A stretch of 64,000 bases of DNA from Bacillus sp. RO1 (GTDB lineage Bacteria; Bacillota; Bacilli; Bacillales; Bacillaceae_I): assembly GCF_012524115.1 (NCBI RefSeq), contig NZ_JAAZWB010000087.1:124001-188000 (forward strand), written 5' to 3'. The stretch's first letter is position 1; each line of letters begins with the position of its first letter. Of this stretch, positions 50,797 through 59,261 are shown in pieces. Position numbers and translations under genes: made by a program. The notes under the pieces are model-generated. The model was not told the origin of the DNA, searched no databases, and saw only the letters and a list, made by a program, of their open reading frames with translations.

Positions 50797-50846
50797 AAAA
50801 AAAGACGATCCTTTTGCTCCCTTGTCAAAGAAGTAAACGAATCGTC
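50797..50846 (-). terminator. Terminator of the phoD-tat operon
   Basis: Read leftward, GACGATTCG-type and GGATCGTC arms are followed by TTTTTTT, 27 bp past the tatC stop. Confidence 0.7.
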
Positions 50847-50872
50847 CCTCTTATTTTTCACGCCACAGCATA

Positions 50873-51604
50873 CTAACTGATTGTTGTTTTTTCGGGTCGA
50901 TGTACCCTTCCCTTTGATTTATACACCCAACCACATAACAATATACTAGATTCATATAAAAGTACTAAAGGAATAAGAACAAACACTTGGGATAGTAAGT
51001 CTGGCGGTGTTATCATTGCGGAGATAATGACCATTGCCAGGTACACGTATTTACGATATTTTGTCATCATCATCGGCGTCAAGATGCCGAGCTTTGTTAA
51101 AAACCAGACAATGGCCGGCATTTCAAATATTAGTCCTAAGGGAAGGGTAATCTGGAACAAAAAGCGAAAGTATTTTTCCGCGGTGAACATGGTTTGGAAC
51201 ATACCTTCTGATAGAGCGACTACGAAACCGAAGACCTTTGGGAACACAACAAAATAGCCAAATGATAAGCCTGCCACAAACAAGAGAAATAATACAGGTA
51301 TAAAGAGGGCAGTTGACTTTCGTTCGTCATGCTTAAGAGCCGGCTTGATGAAAACCCATAATTGATATGCCGCAAATGGAATGACCGCTGCTAATGCGCA
51401 AATACTGGCAAGCATAAAATAAACCCAAATTATTTCGGATGGACCGAGCACCGTTAATTCTACTTCCACACCCTTCATAATCCACTTGTAAACTTTTCCC
51501 ACTTGGAAAAAGCTGACCAGAAAGATAGAAACGTATATAAAAAGGATCATAAGCAGCCTTTTTCTTAATTCTGCCATATGAGTGAGAAAAAAAGTCTGTT
51601 CCAC
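50873..51604 (-). CDS. tatCd: Twin-arginine translocase subunit TatC (TatCd type)
   Basis: The 243-residue membrane protein has six transmembrane helices. The conserved N-terminal element is FFLTHMAELRKRLLMILF and the loop contains FIKPALKHDE, with the F-x-x-E/L-type loop MFTAEKYFRFLFQ near residue 145. It is the receptor of the Tat export system. Together with TatAd and the substrate PhoD it forms the same gene set as phoD-tatAd-tatCd of B. subtilis. Its last residues (KGRVHRPEKTTIS) overlap a degenerate copy of the dispersed repeat (50894-50914). AGGAGG precedes the ATG. Confidence 0.93.
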   Translation of the reverse strand: MEQTFFLTHMAELRKRLLMILFIYVSIFLVSFFQVGKVYKWIMKGVEVELTVLGPSEIIWVYFMLASICALAAVIPFAAYQLWVFIKPALKHDERKSTALFIPVLFLLFVAGLSFGYFVVFPKVFGFVVALSEGMFQTMFTAEKYFRFLFQITLPLGLIFEMPAIVWFLTKLGILTPMMMTKYRKYVYLAMVIISAMITPPDLLSQVFVLIPLVLLYESSILLCGWVYKSKGRVHRPEKTTIS

Positions 51605-51630
51605 AAAACATCCTCCTTTGTCTGTTTTAA

Positions 51631-51663
51631 AAAAGAGGGGCTATCCATAGAAAGAGATAGCCC
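51631..51663 (-). terminator. Attenuator hairpin between tatA and tatC
   Basis: Read leftward, GGGCTATC and GATAGCCC pair and CTCTTTTTT follows. It is likely to lower tatC expression relative to tatA. Confidence 0.75.
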
Positions 51664-51673
51664 ACTCATTTAT

Positions 51674-51874
51674 TTACAACGTCTTCTCTTCTACCTTTTT
51701 GTCTGCATCTACTGATTCGTTGTCATCCTTCATTAAATCTTTTGTCCCCTTTTTAAATTCACGCAGGGTGACGCCGAATGAGCGCCCGATCTCAGGAAGC
51801 TTGGTCGGTCCGAAAATAAGCAAGGTAATTACGAGTATAATGATAAGTCCAGGAATACCAATGTTTTGTAGCAT
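51674..51874 (-). CDS. tatAd: Twin-arginine translocase subunit TatA (TatAd type)
   Basis: The 66-residue protein has the TatA architecture: a short N-terminal helix ([25 protein letters not shown]), the conserved FGPTKLPE hinge, an amphipathic helix ([15 protein letters not shown]) and a charged tail. It forms the pore of the Tat translocase with TatCd. The gene lies 16 bp after phoD. A RBS (AAGGAGGA) precedes the ATG at 51874. Confidence 0.93.
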   Translation of the reverse strand: MLQNIGIPGLIIILVITLLIFGPTKLPEIGRSFGVTLREFKKGTKDLMKDDNESVDADKKVEEKTL

Positions 51875-51890
51875 GTGCTCGTCCTCCTTA

Positions 51891-53783
51891 TTAGTTTTGG
51901 ATTAAACCTTGTCCTTGTGTCACATTGATTTTCGCTTCTCCGTTTGGTACTTCACATTGCCATAAAAGTGATTTAGAAGCATTAGGTGTTTCAATGTTGT
52001 CCACAGAATAAGCAGTCCAAGTAGCTTTGGTGTTAGTCAATTCCAGCAATGCATAACCGTGTGTTGTACTGTCAAACAGTTCAATCCAAGGATTCTCTAA
52101 TTTGACGATTTGTTGAATTTCTTTAAATAAAAGTTCAGCTGTAATCGTTGCTGCTCCGCTTAATCGGCCTTTTACAATGTCGATAAGTTCTGAGGCAGCG
52201 TCGATTGGAATTGGTCCCGACGTGTCTGGTGCTTGGTTTAATGCATTACGGAGCGTTTCTCTTAAGTTGCTTGACGTTACAGAACCTACCATTAACTCTA
52301 CGCCGTATTTTTCACTCGTTTTGTCATATTTATATTGAAGGTAAGAGGCTTCAAAAGTATGGAAGTCCCCTGTGAGCGCTATAAAGTTATCAATTTTATT
52401 GTTCATGACCGTTTGTGCAATAACATCTCTTTCATAAGCAAACCCATCCCATGCATCTAAATTCATGTAGCGATTTAGTAATTTCAACTGGGTGATTTGC
52501 ACTTCATTCCCCCAAATTTTCCAGGTTCCGCCTGCATTCTTTAATTCATTCAAGAACCATTCGCGCTGGGTGCTTCCGAGCATGGATCGGTCAGAATTGT
52601 TAATGCCTTCACATCCTCCTGAAATGTAGCGATCTAATGTACCTTGTCCGCACGGGTGTGCATCTCGATAAAGACGCTCATCTGTTAAGAGAATCGTTGC
52701 AAGGTTACCAATTGTAACAGTTCGATATATTTTAATGGACTCTTCAAAAGACTTCGTTCCGTCATAAGGAACACGTGCCGGCATGTATTCAAACCAGACT
52801 TGATTGGCAATAAGTCTCCTAGCCGGGTCGGACTCGGGATTATCGTCCGGTGCTACTGCCGGATAATACGTGTCATTGGCAAACTCATGATCATCCCAAG
52901 TAGCCACCATGCCATGACGCTCATGCAATTTTTGCAGGTCTTTATCTCCACGATACGTTTGATAAAGCTTGCGGTAATCCTCTTTGGTAAAAGCTTTCGC
53001 TTGTCCACTTGGAAGCTTAATTTGTCTATCTTTCAAATTTCCTTGGTAGGCCGCATCTCCAACAGATTCATAGATGTAATCTCCAAGATGCAAAAAGAAC
53101 AACATTTCCTCTTCTGCCATATGACCAAGTGCATTAAAATATCCATTCGTGTAATCCTGGCAAGAAACATAGCCTATCTTTGCAGAAGCAACCTGACTAT
53201 TATCTAAAGGAAGGGTCCTACATGCCCCTGTCTTACTTACATAGCCTTTTTTCGTAATAAAACGGTAGTAGTATGTTTGATCCGGTTTAAGTTGCCCATC
53301 CAAATCTATCCGAACCACATTATCGTGATCCTTCCAGATAGGAGAGAAGCCTTTAAGCACTACACTAGAAAAATCCTTTGTTGTACTTACCTCAAACATG
53401 ACAAATTTCCCTTGTTCAATTGCCTCTGCCAGAGACTCATCATTGTTGGCAGTTGTATTTTCTAAATAGTAGATGATATTGCTGGTAATTTCTTCTGTTG
53501 AAAGCCCATCCTCTAAGGAAGGATCCACTCTTGTCCACAACATCATTCCACTAGATGTTGGGTCACCTGAAGCAACGGATTGAGGAAATCCTTCCCCGAC
53601 AGTTTGAAGTCCTTTATACGGCGTCACACCTTCTGCTGCTAGCGCCTTATTGGAGACAAAAGAAGTCAATTTGCTAATCCCTGTCGTTTCCAATGCCACC
53701 ACTGCTGAACCTGCTAAAAAATACTTCAAAAAAGTTCTCTTAGACGAATCGTATGCTTCAAATTCCCTTCTGCCATTCTTCAA
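51891..53783 (-). CDS. phoD: PhoD-type alkaline phosphatase D, Tat substrate
   Basis: The 630-residue enzyme is a secreted phosphodiesterase/alkaline phosphatase. The PhoD N-terminal domain ([29 protein letters not shown]) is followed by the metal site with [35 protein letters not shown] and [11 protein letters not shown]. The signal has a Tat layout, but the pair is Lys-Arg ([11 protein letters not shown], residues 15-16) instead of Arg-Arg. The start is TTG at 53783, eight bases past AAGGAGG. tatAd and tatCd follow on the same strand. Phosphate control is expected from the B. subtilis model, but I found no clear PhoP box. Confidence 0.92.
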   Translation of the reverse strand: MKNGRREFEAYDSSKRTFLKYFLAGSAVVALETTGISKLTSFVSNKALAAEGVTPYKGLQTVGEGFPQSVASGDPTSSGMMLWTRVDPSLEDGLSTEEITSNIIYYLENTTANNDESLAEAIEQGKFVMFEVSTTKDFSSVVLKGFSPIWKDHDNVVRIDLDGQLKPDQTYYYRFITKKGYVSKTGACRTLPLDNSQVASAKIGYVSCQDYTNGYFNALGHMAEEEMLFFLHLGDYIYESVGDAAYQGNLKDRQIKLPSGQAKAFTKEDYRKLYQTYRGDKDLQKLHERHGMVATWDDHEFANDTYYPAVAPDDNPESDPARRLIANQVWFEYMPARVPYDGTKSFEESIKIYRTVTIGNLATILLTDERLYRDAHPCGQGTLDRYISGGCEGINNSDRSMLGSTQREWFLNELKNAGGTWKIWGNEVQITQLKLLNRYMNLDAWDGFAYERDVIAQTVMNNKIDNFIALTGDFHTFEASYLQYKYDKTSEKYGVELMVGSVTSSNLRETLRNALNQAPDTSGPIPIDAASELIDIVKGRLSGAATITAELLFKEIQQIVKLENPWIELFDSTTHGYALLELTNTKATWTAYSVDNIETPNASKSLLWQCEVPNGEAKINVTQGQGLIQN

Positions 53784-53898
53784 TGCTGTTTCCTCCTTCT
53801 AAGTTGTGTTCGTTAACAGAGTAAAGGGTAAAAGTAAACCTGGTTTGAATTATCTGTTACAGGAGAATTAAAAGAATATTACAAGGTGGGGTGGGTTA

Positions 53899-53920
53899 GA
53901 GGGACAGGCACCATGATTCG
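53899..53920 (+). repeat. Dispersed repeat copy upstream of phoD
   Basis: GAGGGACAGGCACCATGATTCG with GTGGGTT on its left. The rest of the 53784-54037 gap is AT-rich and should contain the phoD promoter. Confidence 0.65.
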
Positions 53921-54037
53921 TTTATACGTGAAAGTGTTAATTATTTCCTTGTTACTCAGGAAGAAAGGGATCTTAGTTTTTACCTACACATCTTTTCTTT
54001 CCACGTCATAGTTATAGAATAAATAGAGGATATAGAC

Positions 54038-54068
54038 TATACTGTAATTGAGAATGATAATCACACTC
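54038..54068 (+). promoter_or_regulatory. Fur box over the nitroreductase promoter
   Basis: GAGAATGATAATCACACTC (54050-54068) agrees with the 19-bp Fur consensus at 15 positions. It lies directly after a TATACT -10 element (54038-54043), so iron-loaded Fur would block initiation. Confidence 0.75.
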
Positions 54069-54098
54069 ATATATTAACTTCAAGAGGGGATGAATCTC

Positions 54099-54656
54099 AT
54101 GGAAACGAACAAATCAACTTTAGCTCAAACCATTCGCGAGCGACGTTCTATAAAAGCTGGATATACAGACAAAGAAGTAACTCAGGAAACCGTTCTAGAA
54201 TTACTGGACGATGCTGTCTGGGCACCTAACCATGGACTACGGGAGCCATGGAGGTTTATTTTTGTGTCCTCAAGTGAAAAGCAGGGATTTGTAGAGAAGC
54301 TGGTAAAAACATTCCCGCCCGAGATGCAGGAAAACAGAAGGAATTATTTCAGTCAACCCTCTGCCTTCCTAATCATTGTAATGGAAGAAGACCCGAGACA
54401 AAAGCAATGGGAGGAGAACTTCGGGGCGGTCAGCTCACTAATTCAGAACTTCCAGCTGCTTGCCTGGGAGAAAAAGCTTGGCGTTGTCTGGAAAACTAAT
54501 CCTCATATATACGATCCAAAAGTTCATAGAATCTTGGGTGTAGAGCCTGGAGAAAAAGTGGCAGGATTCTTGCATTTGGGGTATTTCGAACAAGTGCCAC
54601 CAAAACGGGAACGAAAGTCCGCTGAGAGCAAATTGACAGCGTTTAAGAATGAATAG
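54099..54656 (+). CDS. Nitroreductase-family flavoprotein, probably iron-regulated
   Basis: The 185-residue protein has the nitroreductase start TIRERRSIKAGYTDKEVTQETVLELLDDAVWAPNHGLREPWRFIFV (FMN phosphate contacts by RERRS and the APNHG loop) and the later LGVVWKTNPHIYDPKVHRILGVEPGEKVAGFLHLGY. It should be a dimeric FMN enzyme using NAD(P)H. The ATG at 54099 has GAGGGG nine bases upstream; the ATG at 54090 abuts it. A Fur box covers the promoter, so the enzyme may take part in ferric-siderophore reduction or oxidative stress during iron limitation, which is inference. A terminator follows. Confidence 0.88.
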   Translation: METNKSTLAQTIRERRSIKAGYTDKEVTQETVLELLDDAVWAPNHGLREPWRFIFVSSSEKQGFVEKLVKTFPPEMQENRRNYFSQPSAFLIIVMEEDPRQKQWEENFGAVSSLIQNFQLLAWEKKLGVVWKTNPHIYDPKVHRILGVEPGEKVAGFLHLGYFEQVPPKRERKSAESKLTAFKNE

Positions 54657-54663
54657 GGTAATG

Positions 54664-54701
54664 GAAAAGACGCTTACCTTCTGAGAGGGAAGCGTCTTTT
54701 C
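54664..54701. terminator. Terminator of the nitroreductase gene
   Basis: GAAAAGACGCTT and AAGCGTCTTTTC pair perfectly, with an inner CC/GG, and have T-rich flanks. Confidence 0.85.
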
Positions 54702-54785
54702 ACTTTGAGTATTGTTTTTTTCGTGAGGTATTCAAGGTGGAAGTAAACACTTAGAGGAATTTATAGGGGTTATGCAGGAGCCACC

Positions 54786-55412
54786 CTACCTTTTACTTTT
54801 ACTTTTCATGATGAAGATTTCTTTTTCAAGTCTATTTACCTTGTTGTCAATGAAGTCGAAATCGTTCATTCTTAGTTCATTTGTTAATTCAAACTGTCCA
54901 CCAATACCGTCGAGTTTTGCTTCAACAGTATTGAAACGTTCGTGCATTTCTGTCTTCATGTTAACTATTTCAAACTTTATGCTTCCTATTCCAATTTTCA
55001 TGCTTCCTACTTCAGTCTTTATGCTTCCTACTTCAGTCTTTATGCTTCCCATTTCGGTCTTCATGCTTCCTATTTCTGATTTCATGCCTCCCATTTCGGT
55101 CTTCATATTTCTTATTTCTAATTTCATGCCTCCCATTTCGGTCTTCATGCTTCCTATTTCTGATTTCATGCCTCCCATTTCGGTCTTCATATTTCCTATT
55201 TCAGATTTCATGTTACCCATTTCAGTCTTCATGCTTCCTATTTCAGATTTCATGTTACCCATTTCAGTTTTAATACTTCTCATTTCGGTCTTCATGCCTG
55301 TCATCTCTGACCTTAAGCTGGTTGTTTCCGATTTTAAATCATTTACATCTCCTCTCATACCTTTAACTTCTGTATCCAGGCCGATAAGCAGCTCAAGAAT
55401 TTGTTTTTCCAT
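54786..55412 (-). CDS. Heptad-repeat coiled-coil protein
   Basis: The 208-residue protein is a long coiled coil. From about residue 30 to 150 it consists of repeated seven-residue units of the form M-K-[ST]-E-[IM]-G-[SNG], encoded by a 21-bp tandem repeat. The ends are non-repetitive: LELLIGLDTEVKGMRGDVND at the start and HERFNTVEAKLDGIGGQFEL ... IDNKVNRLEKEIFIM at the end. It lacks a signal or membrane segment. GGAGGTG precedes the ATG at 55412. The number of units probably varies between strains. Function unknown; a long opposite-strand frame exists only because of the 21-bp period. Confidence 0.8.
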   Translation of the reverse strand: MEKQILELLIGLDTEVKGMRGDVNDLKSETTSLRSEMTGMKTEMRSIKTEMGNMKSEIGSMKTEMGNMKSEIGNMKTEMGGMKSEIGSMKTEMGGMKLEIRNMKTEMGGMKSEIGSMKTEMGSIKTEVGSIKTEVGSMKIGIGSIKFEIVNMKTEMHERFNTVEAKLDGIGGQFELTNELRMNDFDFIDNKVNRLEKEIFIMKSKSKR

Positions 55413-55526
55413 GTTATCACCTCCTCTTTTCATTATAGTGGATAGGAGAATAACTATCACGTACTATACGAAGAATTCATTTTCCATTTTTGGATGCGGG
55501 TATCGCAGAGAGCTACTATTAAAAGT

Positions 55527-55546
55527 GGGTCAAGGTGCCTGTCCCT
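55527..55546 (-). repeat. Dispersed repeat copy after the DDAH-like gene
   Basis: GGGTCAAGGTGCCTGTCCCT lies 18 bp beyond the stop of the leftward hydrolase gene. Confidence 0.75.
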
Positions 55547-55563
55547 GCAACACCAGCTCCCCT

Positions 55564-56418
55564 CTACCCACGAAGTATGGGCAGCGTGCAACAACGAAAG
55601 GATCCGCCTGATTTAATGATTTCCATAATATCAACTTCAATCACTTCAAATCCTCGCTTTTTGAGCTCTTTGTTCACTTTTGGGTTAACTGGCAGACTAA
55701 AAATTTTCTTATTGCCAATGTTGAGTACGTTTGTGCCAAGGGTGAACTGTTCCTCTTCTGTTACTTCGATTAATTCAAACCGAGAAGAGAGCATGTCTAT
55801 CTCTTGCTGTGTAAAAGCTTCTGGATAGTAAAGTGCTTCTGTCGGTGAAATGATGTTGAACACACAATCCAGGTGTAAGTATTTTTCTTTAAAAGGCATC
55901 TTTACTACATCATAATGCGGCAGGATGCTTTGAAGATGTTCAATTGCTTCCTCGTTCGTTCGGTTGCTCAAACCAACATACACCGTTTCGCCATTGATGA
56001 TGACATCTCCGCCTTCAATCATGTCCCCCTTTAAATTTAAATAAGAAATTTCTTGTTGCTCCAACATGCTTTTTAAGACATCTTCTTCCCCTTGTCTTAT
56101 TTTATTAGCCATTTCCGCAACAAATAGGATATTACCAAGCGTGAAGCCAATATCTCGGGTGAAAACCTGCTCAGGGAACATTTTCATTGCAGGCAGGAGG
56201 ATAATTTCCACTCCATGCTCCTCCAATGTTTCAACGAATTTCTTATGCTGCGTCATGGCAATTTCAATATGAATGCCTTCATTCTTAAACTTTTCCTGTG
56301 TTTCATTAATAACCTCTCGGATGGTCATATATTCAGGTTTGCACAGAATCACCTTGCGCAGCACATCATACTCACTGCTTGCATGTGGCCGCATCGATTC
56401 ATTGAAAATGAAAGACAT
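55564..56418 (-). CDS. Dimethylarginine dimethylaminohydrolase/arginine deiminase-like enzyme
   Basis: The 284-residue protein belongs to the amidinotransferase-fold hydrolases. It has the substrate Asp in QVFTRDIGFTLG, the GDMIEGGDVI element, the catalytic His in EKYLHLDCVFN and the nucleophilic Cys in GGSFRCCTLPI near the C-terminus. The family hydrolyses methylated arginine, arginine or related guanidino compounds to citrulline-type products. The substrate here cannot be fixed. It is monocistronic. AAGGGGG lies upstream of the ATG at 56418. Confidence 0.87.
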   Translation of the reverse strand: MSFIFNESMRPHASSEYDVLRKVILCKPEYMTIREVINETQEKFKNEGIHIEIAMTQHKKFVETLEEHGVEIILLPAMKMFPEQVFTRDIGFTLGNILFVAEMANKIRQGEEDVLKSMLEQQEISYLNLKGDMIEGGDVIINGETVYVGLSNRTNEEAIEHLQSILPHYDVVKMPFKEKYLHLDCVFNIISPTEALYYPEAFTQQEIDMLSSRFELIEVTEEEQFTLGTNVLNIGNKKIFSLPVNPKVNKELKKRGFEVIEVDIMEIIKSGGSFRCCTLPILRG

Positions 56419-56618
56419 GTTAATCCCCCTTTAACTAAATAATGTTTTTATTGTTACCTAGTAAAGGATTTTTAATTGGCAAGAAAAACGATTTTAATTT
56501 TACTTAGAAAAGAGCAACTCCACTTGCACAAACTTCCAGAATAACCTCTTCCTCTTTACCTATACTAACTATGTGTGCGTGACAAAATGGATAAAGAAAC
56601 AAAAAGTGAGGGGTTAAC

Positions 56619-57032
56619 TTGGCAAAAAAAGAGGAAAACGTATCCACCGATGATGCAGTGATGCAAATGCTGCTTGATTTAACAGATAAAGATGGTGTGG
56701 AAATTGGAATCACGTTAAACATTAATGGAACAGTAGTAGCAGGAACGCTCGTTGGTCCCCACACTTATTACGAGGGAATCATTCAATCTGCAGATGGTGT
56801 AGAAAATAGTACCCTGTCGCGCGTTCTACATAAAAAATTCACTGATCTTAAAGAAGCCTATATCAGTGAGCGACAAGAAGAAGAGGAAAAGAAAAAGCAG
56901 GATTTGATTGCTACGTTTATTCATTTGAAAGATGCTGTGTATATTTCTGCGAACGCGCAATCTCCTTTCAAAAGTCATACTTGGTGGCGTGGAAGAATTG
57001 ATTCCATTGATGGATTTTCTTTTAAGCTTTAA
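56619..57032 (+). CDS. GvpU-like protein
   Basis: The 137-residue protein starts at TTG 56619 behind GAGGGG. It contains DGVEIGITLNINGTVVAGTLVGPHTYYEGI (residues about 22-52), a motif set of the gas vesicle accessory family GvpU, and a Glu/Lys-rich helix followed by FIHLKDAVYISANAQSPF. No gas vesicle structural gene is in the window, so it is an orphan relative, as found in several Bacillus genomes. Its real function is unknown. The MFS gene follows after 45 bp and could be co-transcribed. Confidence 0.7.
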   Translation: MAKKEENVSTDDAVMQMLLDLTDKDGVEIGITLNINGTVVAGTLVGPHTYYEGIIQSADGVENSTLSRVLHKKFTDLKEAYISERQEEEEKKKQDLIATFIHLKDAVYISANAQSPFKSHTWWRGRIDSIDGFSFKL

Positions 57033-57077
57033 GCAGTTGAACTTATTAATCGTAGACATGACGATGGAGGGGTAGAG

Positions 57078-58310
57078 GTGACAAACAAGAAAATCGGACA
57101 AGTCAGTGCTTGGTGCATAATTAGCATGGCTTCCATCCCTCTTATTATGACACTTGGCAATTCTATGCTTATTCCAGTTTTGCCATTGCTCGAAAAAGAA
57201 TTGGATATCTCCTCCTTCCAGTCCAGTATGATCATCACTTCCTATTCTGTTGCATCGATCTTCTTAATACCTATTGCAGGTTATTTATCTGACCGGTTCG
57301 GCAGGAAAATGATCATTTTGCCAAGTTTATTGCTGGCACTTATCGGAGGATTGATTTCGGGATTTGCTTCTTGGAAGATTGACGATCCCTACACATGGAT
57401 TATCATCGGTCGAATTATCCAAGGTGTTGGTGCAGCCGGGGCGACTCCCATCATTTTGCCGCTAGTTGGCGACTTGTATCAGGACGATGATGAAAAAACC
57501 AGCTCTTGTTTGGGAATCATTGAAACCTCCAATACATTTGGAAAGGTTCTTAGCCCTATTTTAGGATCGCTATTGGCTGCTGTTCTATGGTATCTTCCCT
57601 TCTTTTCTATTTCCTTTTTCAGTCTGATTTCCATCCTGCTTGTACTTATTTTCATCAAAGTTCCGAGGAAAAAAGATAAACCACTCGCACTAAACATCTT
57701 TATACGAAACACAAAAAGGATTTTTCAAAAAGAAGGAAAATGGCTATATACTACTTTCATCATTGGAATTTACGCCATGCTGATCCTATTTGGCCTATTA
57801 TTTTATTTATCAGATATACTGGAAAAAACGCATGACCTGCACGGAGTGAAAAAGGGCTTATATTTAGCGGTCCCTTTGTTCACCCTGTGCGCCTCTTCCT
57901 ATATTACTGGAAAAGTGATCAAGGGAGATATTGAATTGATGAGAAAGATTCTGATGATCACACTTGGCGTTATCGCCATATCCATCGTTTTTGTTGGCTA
58001 TCAAAATGAAAAGATATTCTTGTTGCTATCCATATCCAGTTTTATTGGCATTAGCATTGGAGCTATGCTGCCCACCCTTGATGCTTTAATTACCGAAAAT
58101 GTTGAGAAGGAAGAAAAGGGGACAATCTCCTCCCTTTATAGTTCCTCTCGATTCATCGGGGTTGCTGCAGGTCCGCCAATTATGTCTGTGGTCATGAAAC
58201 ACCACCTACTAACAAGCCTCTATATATCCAGTGCTATGGCAGTCATCATAGGCGTACTTGTTTTTATTTTCATCCAAAATGTAAAACCAAAGAAAAGCAC
58301 GCTTTGGTAG
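57078..58310 (+). CDS. MFS drug/metabolite exporter (DHA1)
   Basis: The 410-residue protein has twelve transmembrane helices. The DHA1 motif A is GYLSDRFGRKMIIL between helices 2 and 3, motif B is IIGRIIQGVGAAGATPI and motif C-like glycines occur in FGKVLSPILGSLLAAVLW. The loop DDDEKTSSCLGIIETS is typical of the Bacillus YmfD/Bmr-type exporters. It would expel a drug or metabolite by proton antiport. The start is GTG 57078 behind ATGGAGGGG. A dispersed repeat copy begins nine bases after its stop (58319). Confidence 0.88.
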   Translation: MTNKKIGQVSAWCIISMASIPLIMTLGNSMLIPVLPLLEKELDISSFQSSMIITSYSVASIFLIPIAGYLSDRFGRKMIILPSLLLALIGGLISGFASWKIDDPYTWIIIGRIIQGVGAAGATPIILPLVGDLYQDDDEKTSSCLGIIETSNTFGKVLSPILGSLLAAVLWYLPFFSISFFSLISILLVLIFIKVPRKKDKPLALNIFIRNTKRIFQKEGKWLYTTFIIGIYAMLILFGLLFYLSDILEKTHDLHGVKKGLYLAVPLFTLCASSYITGKVIKGDIELMRKILMITLGVIAISIVFVGYQNEKIFLLLSISSFIGISIGAMLPTLDALITENVEKEEKGTISSLYSSSRFIGVAAGPPIMSVVMKHHLLTSLYISSAMAVIIGVLVFIFIQNVKPKKSTLW

Positions 58311-58318
58311 TGGCTAAT

Positions 58319-58339
58319 GGGGACAGGCACGGTGACGCA
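58319..58339 (+). repeat. Dispersed repeat copy after the MFS gene
   Basis: GGGGACAGGCACGGTGACGC is one of the cleanest copies of the left part of the element. Confidence 0.8.
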
Positions 58340-58392
58340 ATTTTGCATGGATGTGCGAAAAGTGTAGCTTCGTGCAGTTTGTTGCTAGAGCA

Positions 58393-58428
58393 AGGACCTC
58401 TACTTCCATTTTTTACGGGGGTAGAGGT
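58393..58428. terminator. Hairpin terminator after the MFS gene
   Basis: GACCTCTAC and GTAGAGGTC pair around an 18-base loop. It lies between convergent genes. Confidence 0.65.
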
Positions 58429-58466
58429 CTTGATCGTCTAGTGAATGAGTAATCCACCGCATATTC

Positions 58467-58676
58467 TTATATTTTACTTTTAGTTCTAAGCTTAATGATC
58501 CGCTCACTAATAACCCCAAAAATCAGTCCAACACCTATGGGAAGAAGTGCTATCTCAAAATATGTAGGGGATACTTTAAATATAAGAAAATTAATATCAG
58601 CTAAAAACCCCCAGAAATACAGTAATACCATAGACCCTAAAGCGATTGAAAGTGGCATCCAAAATGGCTTTTTCAA
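58467..58676 (-). CDS. 69-residue membrane protein
   Basis: The product has two hydrophobic helices (about 7-28 and 40-58) and a basic C-terminus (SERIIKLRTKSKI). The start is TTG at 58676 behind AGGGGAGAG. It is 45 bp downstream of another small membrane gene on the same strand. No family recognised. Confidence 0.55.
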   Translation of the reverse strand: MKKPFWMPLSIALGSMVLLYFWGFLADINFLIFKVSPTYFEIALLPIGVGLIFGVISERIIKLRTKSKI

Positions 58677-58721
58677 TTATTCTCTCCCCTTTTAGTGATC
58701 GGTTTAGCGGATTCATCAATA

Positions 58722-58997
58722 TCAGCCATCAATCTTTTCCGCCACCTTCCCGAAATACTCACCTAATTTCACTAACCCTACGGCTATAGCTGAAAGCACA
58801 CCGTTAAACACGGCCGCAAACCATAAAATCTCAGTAAAACTGATCACAACTGCATACAAGCCCCCTAATAACATACACCCTAAGACCGTTACAAAAAAAG
58901 GTATTTTCTTTGCTACAAAACTAACAATCACACTAAATAGCATTACTGCCGAACCCATGATAAAGAAATGAATCCCGAAGAATAGCAAGAACTCCAT
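58722..58997 (-). CDS. 91-residue membrane protein
   Basis: Three hydrophobic helices (about 3-28, 33-53 and 58-78) and a short amphipathic C-terminus (LGEYFGKVAEKIDG) fill the whole protein. The ATG at 58997 follows TTGGAGGA. It is probably co-transcribed with the smaller membrane protein downstream. Function unknown. Confidence 0.58.
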   Translation of the reverse strand: MEFLLFFGIHFFIMGSAVMLFSVIVSFVAKKIPFFVTVLGCMLLGGLYAVVISFTEILWFAAVFNGVLSAIAVGLVKLGEYFGKVAEKIDG

Positions 58998-59207
58998 TTA
59001 AACTCATCCTCCAATGAACTCTTTCAGTCTTTTTTTCTAATTCAACATTTTTTCTATAACTAAGATACGGATTAATACAAAATATGATTCATTTTTATGA
59101 CTTTATTTAATTACACCACAGGTTGTCGAAGGTAGGAGGTTGAGGAAAATTCTAGCAATATTTTTGCGTTCTTTGTAATTTTTGAATGCGTACAACCTAT
59201 TACATGT

Positions 59208-59244
59208 AAAAAGGCCTGAAGCAATTTTTCGCTTCGGCCTTTTT
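59208..59244. terminator. Bidirectional terminator
   Basis: AAAAAGGCCTGAAGC and GCTTCGGCCTTTTT pair around a T-rich loop. Read leftward, it lies 18 bp past the stop of the ene-reductase gene. Confidence 0.85.
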
Positions 59245-59261
59245 TTTTACATTCTGCTATA

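Noticed and set aside
53784-53870. PhoP box upstream of phoD
   Set aside because: TTTACT, TTTACT and TTAACG occur but are spaced 13 and 9 bp instead of the regular 11 bp, so I do not call it.
54772-55611. Rightward frame of 279 codons (MLPISVF repeats)
   Set aside because: It is the opposite strand of the heptad-repeat gene. The leftward gene has a clear RBS and a coiled-coil product, while this frame has none.
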